Origin: Pelecanus crispus
Lineage: Eukaryota > Chordata > Aves > Pelecaniformes > Pelecanidae
Assembly (NCBI RefSeq): GCF_030463565.1
Contig: NC_134643.1
Location: 46,166,221 to 46,230,220, forward strand
DNA length: 64,000 nt
Reading direction: 5' to 3'
Below are positions 1-13,700 of this stretch, piece by piece. The first letter of the stretch is position 1. Every line of letters begins with the position of its first letter. The notes under the pieces were generated by a model. The model did no database searches. It was not told the DNA's origin and saw only the letters and a list, made by a program, of their open reading frames with translations. The translations under genes and the position numbers were made by a program.

Positions 1-1600
1 TTAGTCATGTGTTGGTTAGTGTTGCTCTAGGGCCTTGGATTTTTTTTTGTTTTTGTTTTAATTTTGGTTTTGTTATGCAAAAAAAAATAAACCTTACTCT
101 TTTGAGTCTCTTCAAGTGAATTACTCTCTAAAGTTGCCTCTTGTTCTTTGTGGACTGTAGAAGAAGCCTAGAGAACTAGTTCAGCATAGACATATTTTTT
201 TCATAATGGGAGCCAAGTAAGATAAATACCATGTATTGCTCTCAATAGAAATCATGCTGTGATGACACAGACTAATGATGAAGTATTGAATATAAATCAG
301 CAGTTCATCTGAGTATAGTTGGCTGTACATTTTCATCTGTACGTCGTGAATCTGAACTGGAAGTTCTGTGTTTCTACCTGAAGAGGATTGCTAATTTATT
401 TGTTGGAGCTGTGAGGCAAGACTGTAAATGATTCTTCTCTTTAGTGTCTTATTAGGTGACATTGTCTGTCCAGTGTCATGAGTATCCGTGACTTTATATG
501 CAATTCAACAGGGCATTAAATTGCTTGTTAGGAAATAAGAAGTGCAAAAAATCTGCTATGACATGAATAAAGCTACTGTGCAAGTGTTAGAAAGATCACA
601 ACCTTAGCAGCATGTAGTAATGTATGGTAATGTCTAGCTTCTAAGTACTGCTAGTCATATTTAAGAAAGCTACCATTGACATAGAGGATCTTATAATTTT
701 AAACAGGGCGTGAAGTGAATTTGTAATGGTTAATGGAGGACAATAAAGTGTGACTAAACATCCGATGAAAGATTATGAAGTTAAAGACTGTATGGGTTTA
801 ATACCCAGGTATATAGCACTACCTCATTTAATGGTACGAACATGCAAATCACATCTGTCAGAACTGCTAGGTGTTGCATCTCTTCTCTGCCAAAGTTGGC
901 TACAGCATGTCCAGTGAAATGAACTGAATTCTAGTACTGTGATCAGGGACCGAGCACTGCAGAATGTTGTTCTGCAATCAGCATTATCTAGTAGGATAAT
1001 TCCCCTCCCCCACCCCCCCCAAAATGTATATATAGCCAGCCTCTCCACAGGAAAATAGCTTTAGGTCCTATTGTTTTCCCCAAAACTAATTTCCAAAGGC
1101 GTGTAAAAAGATAACACAACAGCTCGAAAAATACTAAAATCTGTTTAAATGAAACATTATTAAAAACTTTAAGAGTTATGCTACAGGTATTTCCTTTTAG
1201 TTCTCTTTATTTCATTACTATTTCTTCTGATATCTCTTTCTGACCCTTTTTTGGTATTTCATTCTTATGTTTTGCCTAACAGATTTCTACCTAGTTCCTA
1301 TGTATGGACCATTTAATTATTTTTCACTTCCACTGACAGTTGCTTGCCACTGGTCTACCAGGGTCTTTGCATTCTGAAAATAAGGCTTCTTTTACATGAT
1401 ACTTTAAGTAGCATAAATTAATATTGCTAAGATTCTAATTTTTACTCAGTGGGATGCAGCATAAAAGGAGTAAAAGTTCTTTCTCCCCTTTTCCCTTTAT
1501 CTCATCTGGGAAACCAACCACAGATGTTTATTGAATTTGTTTTCTTGTTTTCCTTTCCGCATCCAGATCAAGATATATACTTTTTTATTTTTATTTAAAG
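1..1600 (+). other. ACSS3: ACSS3 intron, 3' part
   Basis: No exon is seen. The preceding ACSS3 coding segment (the part containing FTAPTAIRAIRQ in mammals, from memory) is not present on either strand, so the window opens inside an intron. A C-rich run lies at 1004-1020; otherwise the stretch is plain A/T-rich intron. Confidence 0.75.
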
Positions 1601-1704
1601 GTTCAGAATGTTATTTGTAGCTGGTGAGCACTGTGATGTGGACACGCTAGAATGGTCAAAAAAGGTCTTCAAGGTACCTGTCTTGGACCACTGGTGGCAA
1701 ACTG
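1601..1704 (+). CDS. ACSS3: ACSS3 exon a (probably exon 9)
   Basis: The acceptor is TTATTTAAAG before 1601 and the donor is GTGAGT after 1704. The exon is 104 bp. It enters with the last base of a codon, reads [18 protein letters not shown] and continues to DHWWQT, and leaves one base (G) that completes Glu with the next exon. The WWQTE segment is the adenylate-forming motif around the ATP and substrate pocket. Confidence 0.95.
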
Positions 1705-4700
1705 GTGAGTGTTTTAAAATACTGTTTGTAAAATATGGTGAAGAGATATTTTCAGACTTGTTTCTTGAGTCTACAGGTAGAACTGCTTTCTCTTTCCATG
1801 AACATTTGAATAGGCAGGACAAAGTGTGAAAATAAAAATTCAAACAGGAAGAATGTTTTCTGGAAGTAGTCTGAAAAGTGACTTCAGGATATATTTTAAA
1901 CACAGCATTTTTAAAAGCTATATAGAAAAAAGGTGCCTGTGTTTAAAAAAAAAACAAAGCTTGCATCAGTATTTTTTGCAGGTGTATTCTTACATTGTTT
2001 GCATGTATGACTATTTTGTGACAGAAAATTTGGTGTTTAGGGAAGCTTTCAGGTTGAAGTTAAGTTTTTTGCACATAAATTTTGTGTAATTAAAAACAAC
2101 GTGCAGCACAGAGTAGACTCTTTGGTCTTTAATATTGTTCTGTATGGATCTCATCCAACTTCTATTACTTATTTTGGAATGTCTCCCATTTATTTCACTG
2201 GAGGAGGATTAGATACTTAGACGGCAATGAAGGAATCTGAGTACCAATCTGTGTGTAACTTTGCAAAAATCCCAGTTGAATTCTGGATTGAGGCTTGATC
2301 AAATGTATCTCCTTATAACTATGGATTAATATGTTTTTAAATTTCACTATTACAAGATCAGATTTAGATTTTGCTTCTTACACACATTATTGCTATTTAA
2401 GCTAAGGAAATGCGTCACAAAAGCTCCCTCCTCCCTTCCCTCCTTTGCTCCCTTCCAAGAATACCTCTTCTATTTTCTGTGCATTATTGTCTTGAGATGC
2501 AAATTTTCTCTGGTCTCTCTCTCTATATGGAGAAAAATGTTTTGATTCCCCCATGATGGGTCAGATAGCAGATATATAAGATTAGAATAAAAAGTGGAAA
2601 ACTCTTCAGTTCATCTGTAATATATGTTATGTAATGAAATCAGTTGAGGAGGTTTAAAATGCATCATTTCTATTAAACCCCCCCACAATCTTAGATAAAT
2701 ACTGAGAAAGTACTGGAAGATAGTAGTGTCATTTTTATTTAATCTTGATTTATCTGCTAATTAATTGATAAATACAAGGGACAAGACTTAATGTTTTGCT
2801 GACTTCTCTATGATCCTAATGTCTGCAGGCAAGAGTGAGCCTCTGATGCAGAATGAGCAATTAACTGAAAAAGATTAAAAGATCAAATAATGTCTTTGAC
2901 TACCTGCTGAACTGGCAGTAAGCAATATTACTGTATGTAATTTTGCGTGTGTTTTTATCTGTCTATGTCTGTGTGCATACATATATAATTGCCTATAGCT
3001 TGACATATATTTAGTGCAAAGGTTTAATGTTTCTGCATTCATTCAGATGTATCTCAGGTATCAATGAAAGATCTTAAACAAGCATGTGGACATAATTGTA
3101 CTCATAGTGTGTAGAGGTAAGACTGTGTTTGAGAGACTTTTCAAAGGCGGCCACAACCCCAGCTCGGAGTATAGTATGTTCCTTGATTTTTATATTCACG
3201 GCGTTCTCTTAAATTAAATTGTAGCATGACTTAATGAGCTAAGGCCATTTCAAATTGTGTTTGAAAGCGTTTAATAATTTGATTAGAATGAAGACCCATT
3301 TTTATTTCCAAGTGATTTCTGTAGAAATCTGTGCTGTTGAATGTAAGCAAGGCATTTGGTCTGAAGGAAAAAAATTTACAAAGTCAGAGTTCCTATCAGA
3401 GAACTGAATTTCAAGGGATAAAGAGAAAGGAAGGAAGAGTCACAGAGTCATTAGGTTTGATGAGGACCTCTTGAGGTTGTCTAGTTCAAGCAGGGTCACC
3501 TGCTCAAGCAGGGTCACCTAGAGAGAGTTGCCCAGGATCCTGTCCACTTTTGAATATCTCTGTGGATGGGGACTCCACATCCTTTCTGGGCAGTCTGTGC
3601 CAGTGTTTGCTCTCCCTCACAGTAAAAACATTTTTTCTTGTTCTCAGCTCGAATTTTCCATGTTTTAGTTTGTGTCTGTTGCCTCTTGTCCTGTCAGTGG
3701 GCACCACTGAGAAGTCTGTCTGCCTTTTCTTCATTCCCTTGCATACAGTATTTATACACATTGATAAGATCTCCCCTGAGCCTTCTCCAGACTGAACATT
3801 CCTAGCTCTCTCAGCCTCTCTCCATATAAAAGATGTCCATTTTCCTGGCTGTTCACTGGATTCTGTCCAGTAGCTCTATCTCTTGTATTGTGGAACCCAG
3901 AACTGGCCCCTCGAGACGTGGCCCCACCAGTGCTGAGTAGAGAGGAAAGATCATCTCCTTCAACCTGCTGACAACATTCTTCCTTTTGCAGCCCAGGATG
4001 CTGTTAGCTTTCTTTGCTACAAGGATGCATTGCTACCTAGGATTGCTGTCCACCAGGATCCTAAGGTCATTCTCTGCAGATCCTTCTTTTTCCAGATGGC
4101 TGGTCCCCACTGTGCAATGGTGCCTGGGGTTATTCCTTCCCAGATGCTGGACTTTGCCCTTCCCTTTGTTGAACTCCATGAGGTTCCTGTTGACCTGTTT
4201 CTCCAACCTGTGGAGATGCGTCTGAAAGGCAGCACACCCATCTGATACATCAGCTGCTCCTCCTAATTTTACGTCATCTGCAAACTTGCTGAGGGCACAG
4301 TTTCCCCTTGTCCAGGTAATTAATGAAGAAATTGAATAGTATTGGTCTCACCATCAACCCCTGGGGTCCACCACTAGTGATTTGCCTCCAGTGGGACTTT
4401 GTGCCACTGGTCTCAACCCTCAGGGATTGGCTGTTCAGACAGTTCTCAGTCTACCTAGCTGTCCACTTATCTAACTGTCATGGTTTAATCCCAGCTGGCA
4501 ACTGAGCACCACACAGCCACGCGCTCACTCCCCCTGTGTGGGATGGGGGAGAGAATCAGAGGGGTAAAAGTGAGAAACCTTGTAGGTTGAGATAAAGGCA
4601 GTTTAATAGGTCAAGTGAAAGCCATGCACGCAAGCAAAGCAAAACAAGGAATTAATTCGCTACTTCCCATTGGCAGGCAGGTGTTCAGCCATCTCCAGGA

Positions 4701-7700
4701 AAGCAGGGCTCCATCACGCATAATGGTTACATGGGAAGACAAATGCCATAACTCTGAATGCCCCCCCGCTTCCTTCTTCTTCCCCAGCTTTATATGCTGA
4801 GCATGACGTCATATGGAATGGAATATCCCCTTGGTCAGTTGGGGTCAGCTGTCCTGGCTGTGTCCCCTCCCAGCTTCTTGTGCACCCCCAGCATACTGGC
4901 TGGTGGGGTGGTGTGAGAAGCAGAAAAAGCCTTGACTTTGTGTAAGCACTGCTCAGCAATAATGAAACCATCCCTGTATTATCCACACTGTTTTCAGCAC
5001 AAATCCAAAACATAGCCCCATACTGGCTACTATAAAGAAAATTACCTCTATCCCAGCCAAAACCAGCACATTCTCCGCCCATACTTTGTCAGCTTATCTA
5101 CGAGAATGTTATAGGAGAGAGTGTCAAAAGCCTTTACTAAGGTGGAGGTAAACAATATCCAGTGCTCTTCTCTCATTCACAAAGCTAGTCACCTCATTGT
5201 AGAAGGCAATCAGGTTGATTAAGCAGGATTTCCCCTTCATAAATCCGTGCTGGCTACTCCTGATCATCTTCTTGTCCTTTGTGTGTTTGGAAATGCTTTC
5301 CAGCTTTAGTTGCTTCATCATCTTCCCATGGTCTGAGGTGAGGCTGACCAGCCTGTAGTTCTGTGGCTCTTCCTTCTTGCCTTTCTTGAAGAGAGGACTG
5401 ACATTTGCTCTATTCCAGTGTTCAAGAACCTCTCCCAGTTGCCATGACCCTTGTAAGGTAATTGAGAGTGGCATTGCAGTGACATCAGCCAGCTCCCTCA
5501 GTGCTCATGGGTGCACCCCATGAGCCCCATGTGTGTCCAGTTTGTTTAAGTGCTCCCTAACCTGGTCCTCTTCCACCAAGTGTAAGTCTTCCTTGCTCCA
5601 GACTCCCTCTGGTCTCAGGGGTCTGGGAATCCTGAAAGTCACTCTTACCAGTAAAGACTGAGGTGAAGGTGGCATTCAGTACCTCAGCCTTTTCCATGAA
5701 CTTTGCCACCAGATCCCCTGTCCTGTTCAGCAGCAGGTTCTTGTTTTCCCTACTTTTCCTTTTGCTGTTTACGTCCTTGTAGAATCCTTTCTTGTTGCCC
5801 TTCACGTACTTTGCCAGATTCCACTTCAGGTGAGCCTTGGCTTTCCTAACCCCATCCTTGCACAACCGGACAGCATCTCTATATGCCTTCTGGGTCATCT
5901 GCCCCTACTTCCACCTTTTGTGCACTTCCTTTCTATGTCTGAGTTCAGTCAGGAGCTCCTTGCTCATCCGTTCAGACCTCCTGCCTTTGATTTCCTATTT
6001 GTCAGGGTGGACTTCTCTTGAGCTTGGAGGAAGTGATCCTTGAATATCAACCATCTCTCCTGGAATTCTCTTCTGTCTATATCCCATGGAATTCTTCTAA
6101 GCAGATCTCTGAAGAGATTAGAGTCTGCTGTCCTGAAACCCAGGGCTGTGGTCTTGCTTTTGCCTTGTTCCCTCTTTTCAGAATCCCTAACTCCATTGTC
6201 TCATGGTCACTGCAGCCAAGGCTGCTCCTGACCATTTCTTCATTGTTTGTAAGTATGAGGTCCAGCAGAGCACCTCTCCTTATTGGGTCCTTGATCACCT
6301 TTATCAGGAAGTTGTCATCAATGCGCTGCATAAATCTGGATTGCTTGTGCCCTGCTGTGTTGTCCTTCCAGAAGATTTGAGAGTAGTTAAAGTCCCCCAT
6401 CAGGACAGGGGCCTGTGAATGTGAGACTTCTTCCATTTGTTTGAAGAAGGCCTCATCCTGATCAGGAGGTCTCCAGCAGATACTCACTACAACAGCATGA
6501 ATGTTGGTCTGCCTGCTGGTCTTCACCCAGAAGTTCTCGGCTGGCTCCTGACCTGACCTCTGACAAGGCAGAGCCCCTCTCATGTAAAGTGCAACACCCT
6601 CTCCTTGCCTCCCAGGCATAGGAAAAAGTGCTTAATAGAATACAGGCCAATAAACTAGATTTGTATAACTTTTAAAATAGAGAACGGTCAGGTCTGGTAA
6701 GTGAGATGAAATAGAAATGCTTCTCCTCACGCTGTCCTGTGTTCCTGAACTTCCCTTGAGATTAACATGCTCAAATGTTCAGGGAGGAGAAGTGGATCCT
6801 CCTCCCTCTGAAAGGCTTCACTTGTCCTGGAGCACAGCAGCCAGGGCAGCAGATACAAGCAGCTTTCCCTTCTGCTGCTTAGTCACCTCTTTTTTAGCAG
6901 AATACAAAATGTATCCTGTTAACTGTGAAAAGACAAGCAGTTATGTCACATTCGGCTGTCACTGTCATTGGTAAAATATTGTTGAAAGTGGATTTCCGTG
7001 CTGGAAAAACCTTTTCAATCTAATAGTACTGGATTTCTGTACACTAGGTTAAAGCTGTAAGGTGCTGAATGTGAAATATTTTACAGAGTAGATAACTGGC
7101 TGTTTCACTTCATACTAGAAATGTTCAAGGTTAGTGACTGATGACAGAATAGAGGACCCAGAAATTCAGAAATAACAATTTTCTGAACTATCTCTAAAAT
7201 AAAAAATCACAACTAAAAGCACATCGTAATCACTTCTAGCAGGAAGAGGTCAAGACAATTAGCTATTTTAAGTAGAGCTAATAAGTTTTTAAAATGGATT
7301 TTTTTTAAATAACAAAATTAAATTCAAGATCACAAAACTATTAAATTTTATTAATTACTTTTTTGTAATTAAATTGTAGCTGAAGTTATAAATTCCTGTT
7401 TTGTTATGCCTGAGATTGAAAGCTTCTGACTTACTCCTAGGTATGAAAGTGCTTTTGACCTTTAATAATCTGGCAAATTGTTACTTATTCCCCAATTGGA
7501 TATTTTTCTGCATTCTTCCAAAACAAGAGAATTGCAAAACTGTGAGAAATGTTGGCATCTTAATTTTACCTGAATACTGTATGTTGTGGTTTAACTTGGT
7601 AGGCAGCTAAACACCACACAGCCATTTGCTCACTCCCTCCCCTCCCCAGTGGGATGGGGGAGAGATCCGAAAAAAAAAAAAAGTAAAATTCATGGGTTGA

Positions 7701-10700
7701 GATAAAGACAGTTTAGTAGGACAGCAGAGGAAGAGAAAATAATAATAATAATAATGATAAAAAAATATACAAAACAAGTGATGCACAATGCAGTTGCTCA
7801 CCACCCGCTGACTGATGCCCAGCCAGTTCCCAAGCAGCGGTTCGCTACGCCCTGGCCAGCTCCCCCCAGTTTCTATACTGAGCATGATGTCATATGGTAT
7901 GGAATAGCCCTTTGGCCAGTTTGGGTCAGCTGTCCTGGCTGTGCCCCCTCCCAGCTTCTTGTGCACTTGGCAGAGCATGGGAAGCTGAAAAAGTCCTTGA
8001 CTAGAGTATGCATTACTTAGCAACAACTAAAACATCAGTGTGTTATCAACATTCTTCTCCTACTAAATCCAAAACGCAGCACTATGCCTGCTACTAAGAA
8101 GAAAATTAACTCTATCCCAGCTGAAACCAGGACACTGTAGATGTTACTTTTGCAGTTATGTCTTAGTCGTTGACTCGTCTGACTGAGGCTAAAACAGAAG
8201 ATGGAGGAGGAGGGCAATCCGGTATCTGGGTAATTAGTGTTTCTTGTATGTTGGGGTAATTTCCATTCCCTTGTTTATGACTGAGAAAAGGAGGGAAGAG
8301 ATCAGCTTTGCAGAGATGAGAAGCAACTGAGTCATTATTTGGAGATGGAAATGAGTATGAGTGCAGGGAAACAAAAGGCTGACAAAGAAATGTATTATAA
8401 AATAAAAAGGGTGTGTAAAGCACTTGCTTCTTCAGGTTTAGTAAGGTATCTTCAAGGGTCTTGGCTCCTTTGCCGTATATTGAAACTAGAAGTAAATGAC
8501 TGTGGACAAAGAAATGTAGGTTGAGTTTTCCTTCATTCTGTCTTTGGAAGATTTATGGAGTATATGAAATCACCGTGAGTTGAAACAGTACTTGGAAACA
8601 GAAGAAGGCTTTCATTAGGGGACTTCAAAGCAGCTACACCTGGAATGCCTGATTGATTAAAACTTTGATTTGTTTCAATACGCCTTCATCAATAACACTA
8701 ATTTTAAATGTTAATAATTGTGTTACAAGTATAGTAAGTACGTCTTACAAGCTGTGAAATGTATGTCACAAGATCAATGAGCAGTAAGGACTGATAAGCA
8801 CTTGCTGCTTTCTTTGGAGACATGGCAGTGGATGAAAGAATGGTACTTTCAGATCCTGCGCTCATCTGCACATGGAGAGAGGATGATCTTGGTTTGAATT
8901 TGTGCAGGTGTTTAGTTTTTGCTTATTTATACAAAATGACACTTAGCATTTAAATAGCAATTTTCATCTTCAAAGTAAACTAATTCTTTTAACACCCATG
9001 TGAAGTAAGTGAAGTTATTCCAGTCTTGCAGGCATTAAATTGAGAGAGACAAGTATCTTGCCCCAGGCTGTCCAGGAAGCCATTGCAAAATCAGTTTTAG
9101 AAAACAGCTTTTCCTGCTCAGAGATAAATTTCCTTGTCATATTTACATATGTTCTGTGATATTTTGTCTGAAAGGGAACAGGAATGTACATTTTGGACCT
9201 TGTTCTGTCTCTGTTTTTAGTTTTTTTTAAGGAAATGACACAGTAGCTCTGTTTCAGTATTCCAGGTAAGTACATACAAGGCACCTTGACAAATCTATTT
9301 GAAATAGCCTAAACAGTGTTTGGGTTGTACCTGCTGTGTCACATCCTTGGGAGAGGCCTCAATACACAAAGAAATGTGAACTTGGGTTACCTTGTTTTTG
9401 GAACTAGCTTTGAATTCTAGAAGAAAAAAAAGGGTAACAGCAATGAGGATGTGAAGATCTGTGGAAGCACAAAGGCTCTGAAAGCTGTGTTAAACATCCT
9501 CAGCTGCCTCCATGTTAGCTATTCAGTACTTTGAGAAATACAGTGAAACTCTACCACATTGTTTTTGACATTTAAAAAAAAAGTTAAGCCAGATTTCTGT
9601 TTCTTTGTAAGTATAGGATGTAAAGAGGTTTTTTTTCCTTGATATTTCTAAATAGAAACATTTTGAGACTCTGTCTTTGAGGATGTATAGAAAAATTCAA
9701 ATGAAACTGAACTGAAACTGAAAATTCAGTGATAAAATTTGACATGCATAAAATTTCAGTCAAGAGACATGTTTCCATACAACATTTTTGGTTGTTTACT
9801 AATGGGAGTCAAAGTTACAGAGCATGCAAGTGTAGGAGGTTCAAATTGGAGATATGTGCTATCTCCTGAGTGTCAGCTCACTAGCAGGCAGAACTGTGAG
9901 AAGATTGTGCACATTTTCTGTTTTCATGGAAATAAGCTGCCTTATTGGCAAAGCCTTAGTGGCTTTCTATGAAGGAGTAACTGCATCAGTGGACAAGGGA
10001 AAAGCAATGGATGTCATCTACTTGGACTTCTGTAAAGCGTTCGACACAGTCCCCCACAACATCCTTCTCTCTAAATTGGAGAGATTTGGATTTGATGGGT
10101 GGACTGTTCAATGGATAAGGAATTGGCTGGATGGTCACATCCAGAAGGTTGTGGTCAATGGCTCGATGTCCAAATGGAGACTGGTGACAAGTGGGGTCCC
10201 TCAGGGGTCCGTACTGGGACCGGTGCTATTTAACATCTTCATCAATGACATCGACAGTGGGATCGAGTGCACCCTCAGCAAGTTTGCCGATGACACCAAG
10301 CTGAGTGGTGCAGTTGACACACCAGGAGGATGAGATGTCATCCAGAGGGACCTGGACAAGCTGGAGAGGTGGGCCTGTGTGAACCTCATGAGGTTCAACA
10401 AGGCCAAGTGCAAGGTCTTGCACCTGGGACGGGGCAACCCCCTGTATCAGTACAGGCTGGGGGATGAAGAGATTGAGAGCAGCCCTGCGGAGAAGGACTT
10501 GGGGGTACTGGTGGGTGAAAAGCTGGACATGAGCCGGCAATGTGCGCTTGCAGCCCAGAAAGCCAACCATATCCTGGGCTGCATCAAAAGCAGCATGGCC
10601 AGCAGGTCGAGGGAGGTGATTCTGCCCCTCTGCTCTGCTCTGGTGAGACCTCACCTGGAGTGCTGCGTCCAGCTCTGGGGCCCTCAGCACAAGACGGACA

Positions 10701-13700
10701 TGGACCTGTTGGAGCGGGTCCAGAGGAGGGCCGCCAAAATGATCCGAGGGCTGGAGCACCTCTCTTATGAGGCCAGGCTGAGAGAGTTGGGGTTGTTCAG
10801 CCTGGAGAAGAGAAGGCTGTGGGGAGACCTTATTGTGGCCTTCCAATACTTAAAGGGGGCCTACAGGGAAGATGGGGAGAATCTTTTTAATAAGGCCTGT
10901 TGTGACCGGACAAGGAATAATGGATTTAAACTCAAGAAGAATAGATTTAGACTAGACATTAGAAGGAATTTTTTTACAATGAGGTGGTGAAGCACTGGAA
11001 CAGGTTGCCCGGAGAGGCAGTGGAGGCCCCATCCCTAGAAACATTCAAGGTGAGGTTGGATGGGCTCTGAGCAACCTGATGGAGTTAAAGCTGTCCCTGC
11101 TCACAGCAGGGGGGTTGGGCTAGATGACCTCTAAAGGTCCCTTCCAACCAAAAGCATTCTGTGATTCTATGATTCTGTCCAGTAAGGAATGGGCGTCTGC
11201 AGCAGGCATTAGGACAAAAATCACATAGTGCTTGCTACGTTGTGGCTGCTGAAAAAGAAGGTTATAGTACGCACAAGTTGTAATGAGATCTTGGATACTC
11301 TGAGACATAATGTGATAAAATTTACTGGTAGGATTTCCCCAAGTTCTGTAGCACAATTGATTAATAGAGTCTATCACTTTTAAAATTGTTCTTTTTCCTT
11401 CTCTGTGTCTTACCTCTAAAACATATACAGCTGCTATGTTGGTAATATTTTTATTAGGACATACTATTATAATGTAATTCCACAAAGGACTAATGGTTAT
11501 ACAGATCTTTTATTCGGACTATACAAACAAAACAACAGTATTTACACGAATTCAGTATAAAAATGTGAATCATAGTTAAGTGTACTTACTGTAATATATT
11601 TCAGCGAACTACTTTCTCTACCACAATCATGTATGGGGAAGAGTTTATTAATGTGGTCTCCAAGCAGCATGACGTGGCCCCCAGTCTTCAGTTTCCACTG
11701 TGTTGTCTTGGCAACGTTGTGCAGAATCTTCTCGTGAGTATCTGGAAAGATGGATTTTGCAAATCAATTCTGTTAGCTAATCTTTCCAGGTTTCCACTAC
11801 AGAACTGTTCTTTAGGTGAATTACCTTGTCAGTCTAGACCTCCATCTCCCCATATTTGACAATGGGATTCCAGATTTTGTTCTTCAGTCATGTTCTGCTT
11901 TGCCCCATTCAAAACCATGCAGATCACTCTAGTGCATTCTGTCCAGTGCATTCCTTTAATATGGTGAAATTTTCAGATCAAGAGGCAGCAGGCAAGGTAA
12001 ACTAAACAAAGGGTGGCTGTTTAATTTGCAGCAAAAGAGTCAATTATTGAAAATTGTTTTTTGAGTGCCAGAAATTCAGTTCTGGAGTTACTGAGCCCAA
12101 GCATCTGGAGCTGAGATGGAAGAGATGAAACAGATTCTTCCAAAGTCCAGGCTACTGGTTTAGGTTATTAGGTGGTGCCTCACTGTAGATACAGTTCATG
12201 CTTTTTAAAGATGTGTGTATGCTGTCAAGACTAGGATCATATTTTTTTATTGGAAGCTGACATTCTGCAGAACAGTTCTTCAGAAGTGGGAATTACTCTG
12301 CAAAAACTTCTGCAGCTCCGCAGCCCTCATGTACAGAGTTCTCTGAGCATAATTTTCTGGATAACGGAACTTATAACAGGTAGATGATGAGGAGAAAACT
12401 GGTCATTTTTCGTGTCTCTACCTGAGGGCTTGCATACTGTCCTTTAAGGGTATGAACGTAAAGATTGTTTCAGCCATAGTTTGTTGCTTAGTAGTCAGGC
12501 TTGTGCAGATGTGGACTGCATGTCATAAGTTACAGTAACTCATCATTCCTTCAATGTCATGTTAGGACATCCAGTTTCAAACAGGTTTTTGGTTGCCCTT
12601 ACTGGAGGAGAGAGAGGAGGAAATTTTTTTTAGGGGCCACAGGCATTGCCAAGACAGAGACTGACCTTTCAGTAATGTATGGCTGTCTCATTCTGGCTCT
12701 CTCATTCTGTACTGTGGCCTTTACCATTAGCTTCAGAGAGAGAAAGGAAAAAAAGCAGAATTGTACATATTTTTTTGTTGCCTCTCTGGTCAACCTGTGT
12801 CAAAATCAAGGAGCTCTTTCCTAAATTATCCTGATGAATGGCTTCTCTCTTGAGGTTGGAGCATTGATAGTTCTTGCAATTCATATCTTATGATAATTTA
12901 ACATAACTTAAAGGAGTGATATGGATTTAATTAGGATTCGACACTCTTGTTTTCTGATGAGCCAAATAATTTGGGCTAAGTTGATTTTGGGGGAGCCAAC
13001 CAGTCTCTTAGACGTGTGAAGAGCAGTTGGTGCCTCTCTGTCCCGGTATTCCAGTAATGTTACCACTCAGATGTGGAGGAAGAGTGGGGAAACCTGTCCC
13101 TCCTCAGCACATGACATCAGAGCCCTCAGTCTGTGTGTACACCCCAGGAGTGTGCTGTAATTGCAGAGACAAAATTTCCTCAGCCTCACTCTCCTTCCAC
13201 CCCACCTTTTTTTTTTTGTTAAAGGTGTTTCATTACAATATAAACTACTTGGGCCTTTATATGGGCAGTCACATGACGTATTAGAATTACAGAAGTTTCT
13301 AAAATGAGCCTTTATTTGGAAATGTGGTAAAATTAGTTACTTGTGAAAACCTTATCTCAGAGCATCCCGTTTCCAGGCGGGTAGAGAAGAGAGTTAAGTG
13401 TTGAAGACTGCTGGTACTCAGAACCAGGCATTTTATTGATGTAATCCTTGTTAATCTAATGCTAAAATATTGTATCTCTGCTCATGCTAACAGAGTATAG
13501 CATCTCCATCATATATAATTTGTGACAGGCCTTAGTAAAGTGGGTGACATAGCTTCCCTGGTTGTGTTGCTCTCTGTAGCATTTCAGTCTTAGTCTTGAA
13601 TTTTCATGAGTTTTCTCTGTGCAATCCATGTGAAATGGATTCTTCTTCAGAAATTTAGGCTGTATCTGCTTAGCTGAGAAATATTTTTTACAGAAATGTC

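Noticed and set aside
11120..11485. Minus-strand 121-codon open frame just past the CR1 tail
   Set aside because: No family resemblance, no splice sites pairing with it, and it overlaps the CR1 3' end. Lengths around 100-130 codons occur by chance in 64 kb of six-frame sequence.
12501..12824. Plus-strand 107-codon frame in the large ACSS3 intron
   Set aside because: No motif, overlaps frames on the other strand, no splice support; ACSS3 exons on either side join in frame without it.
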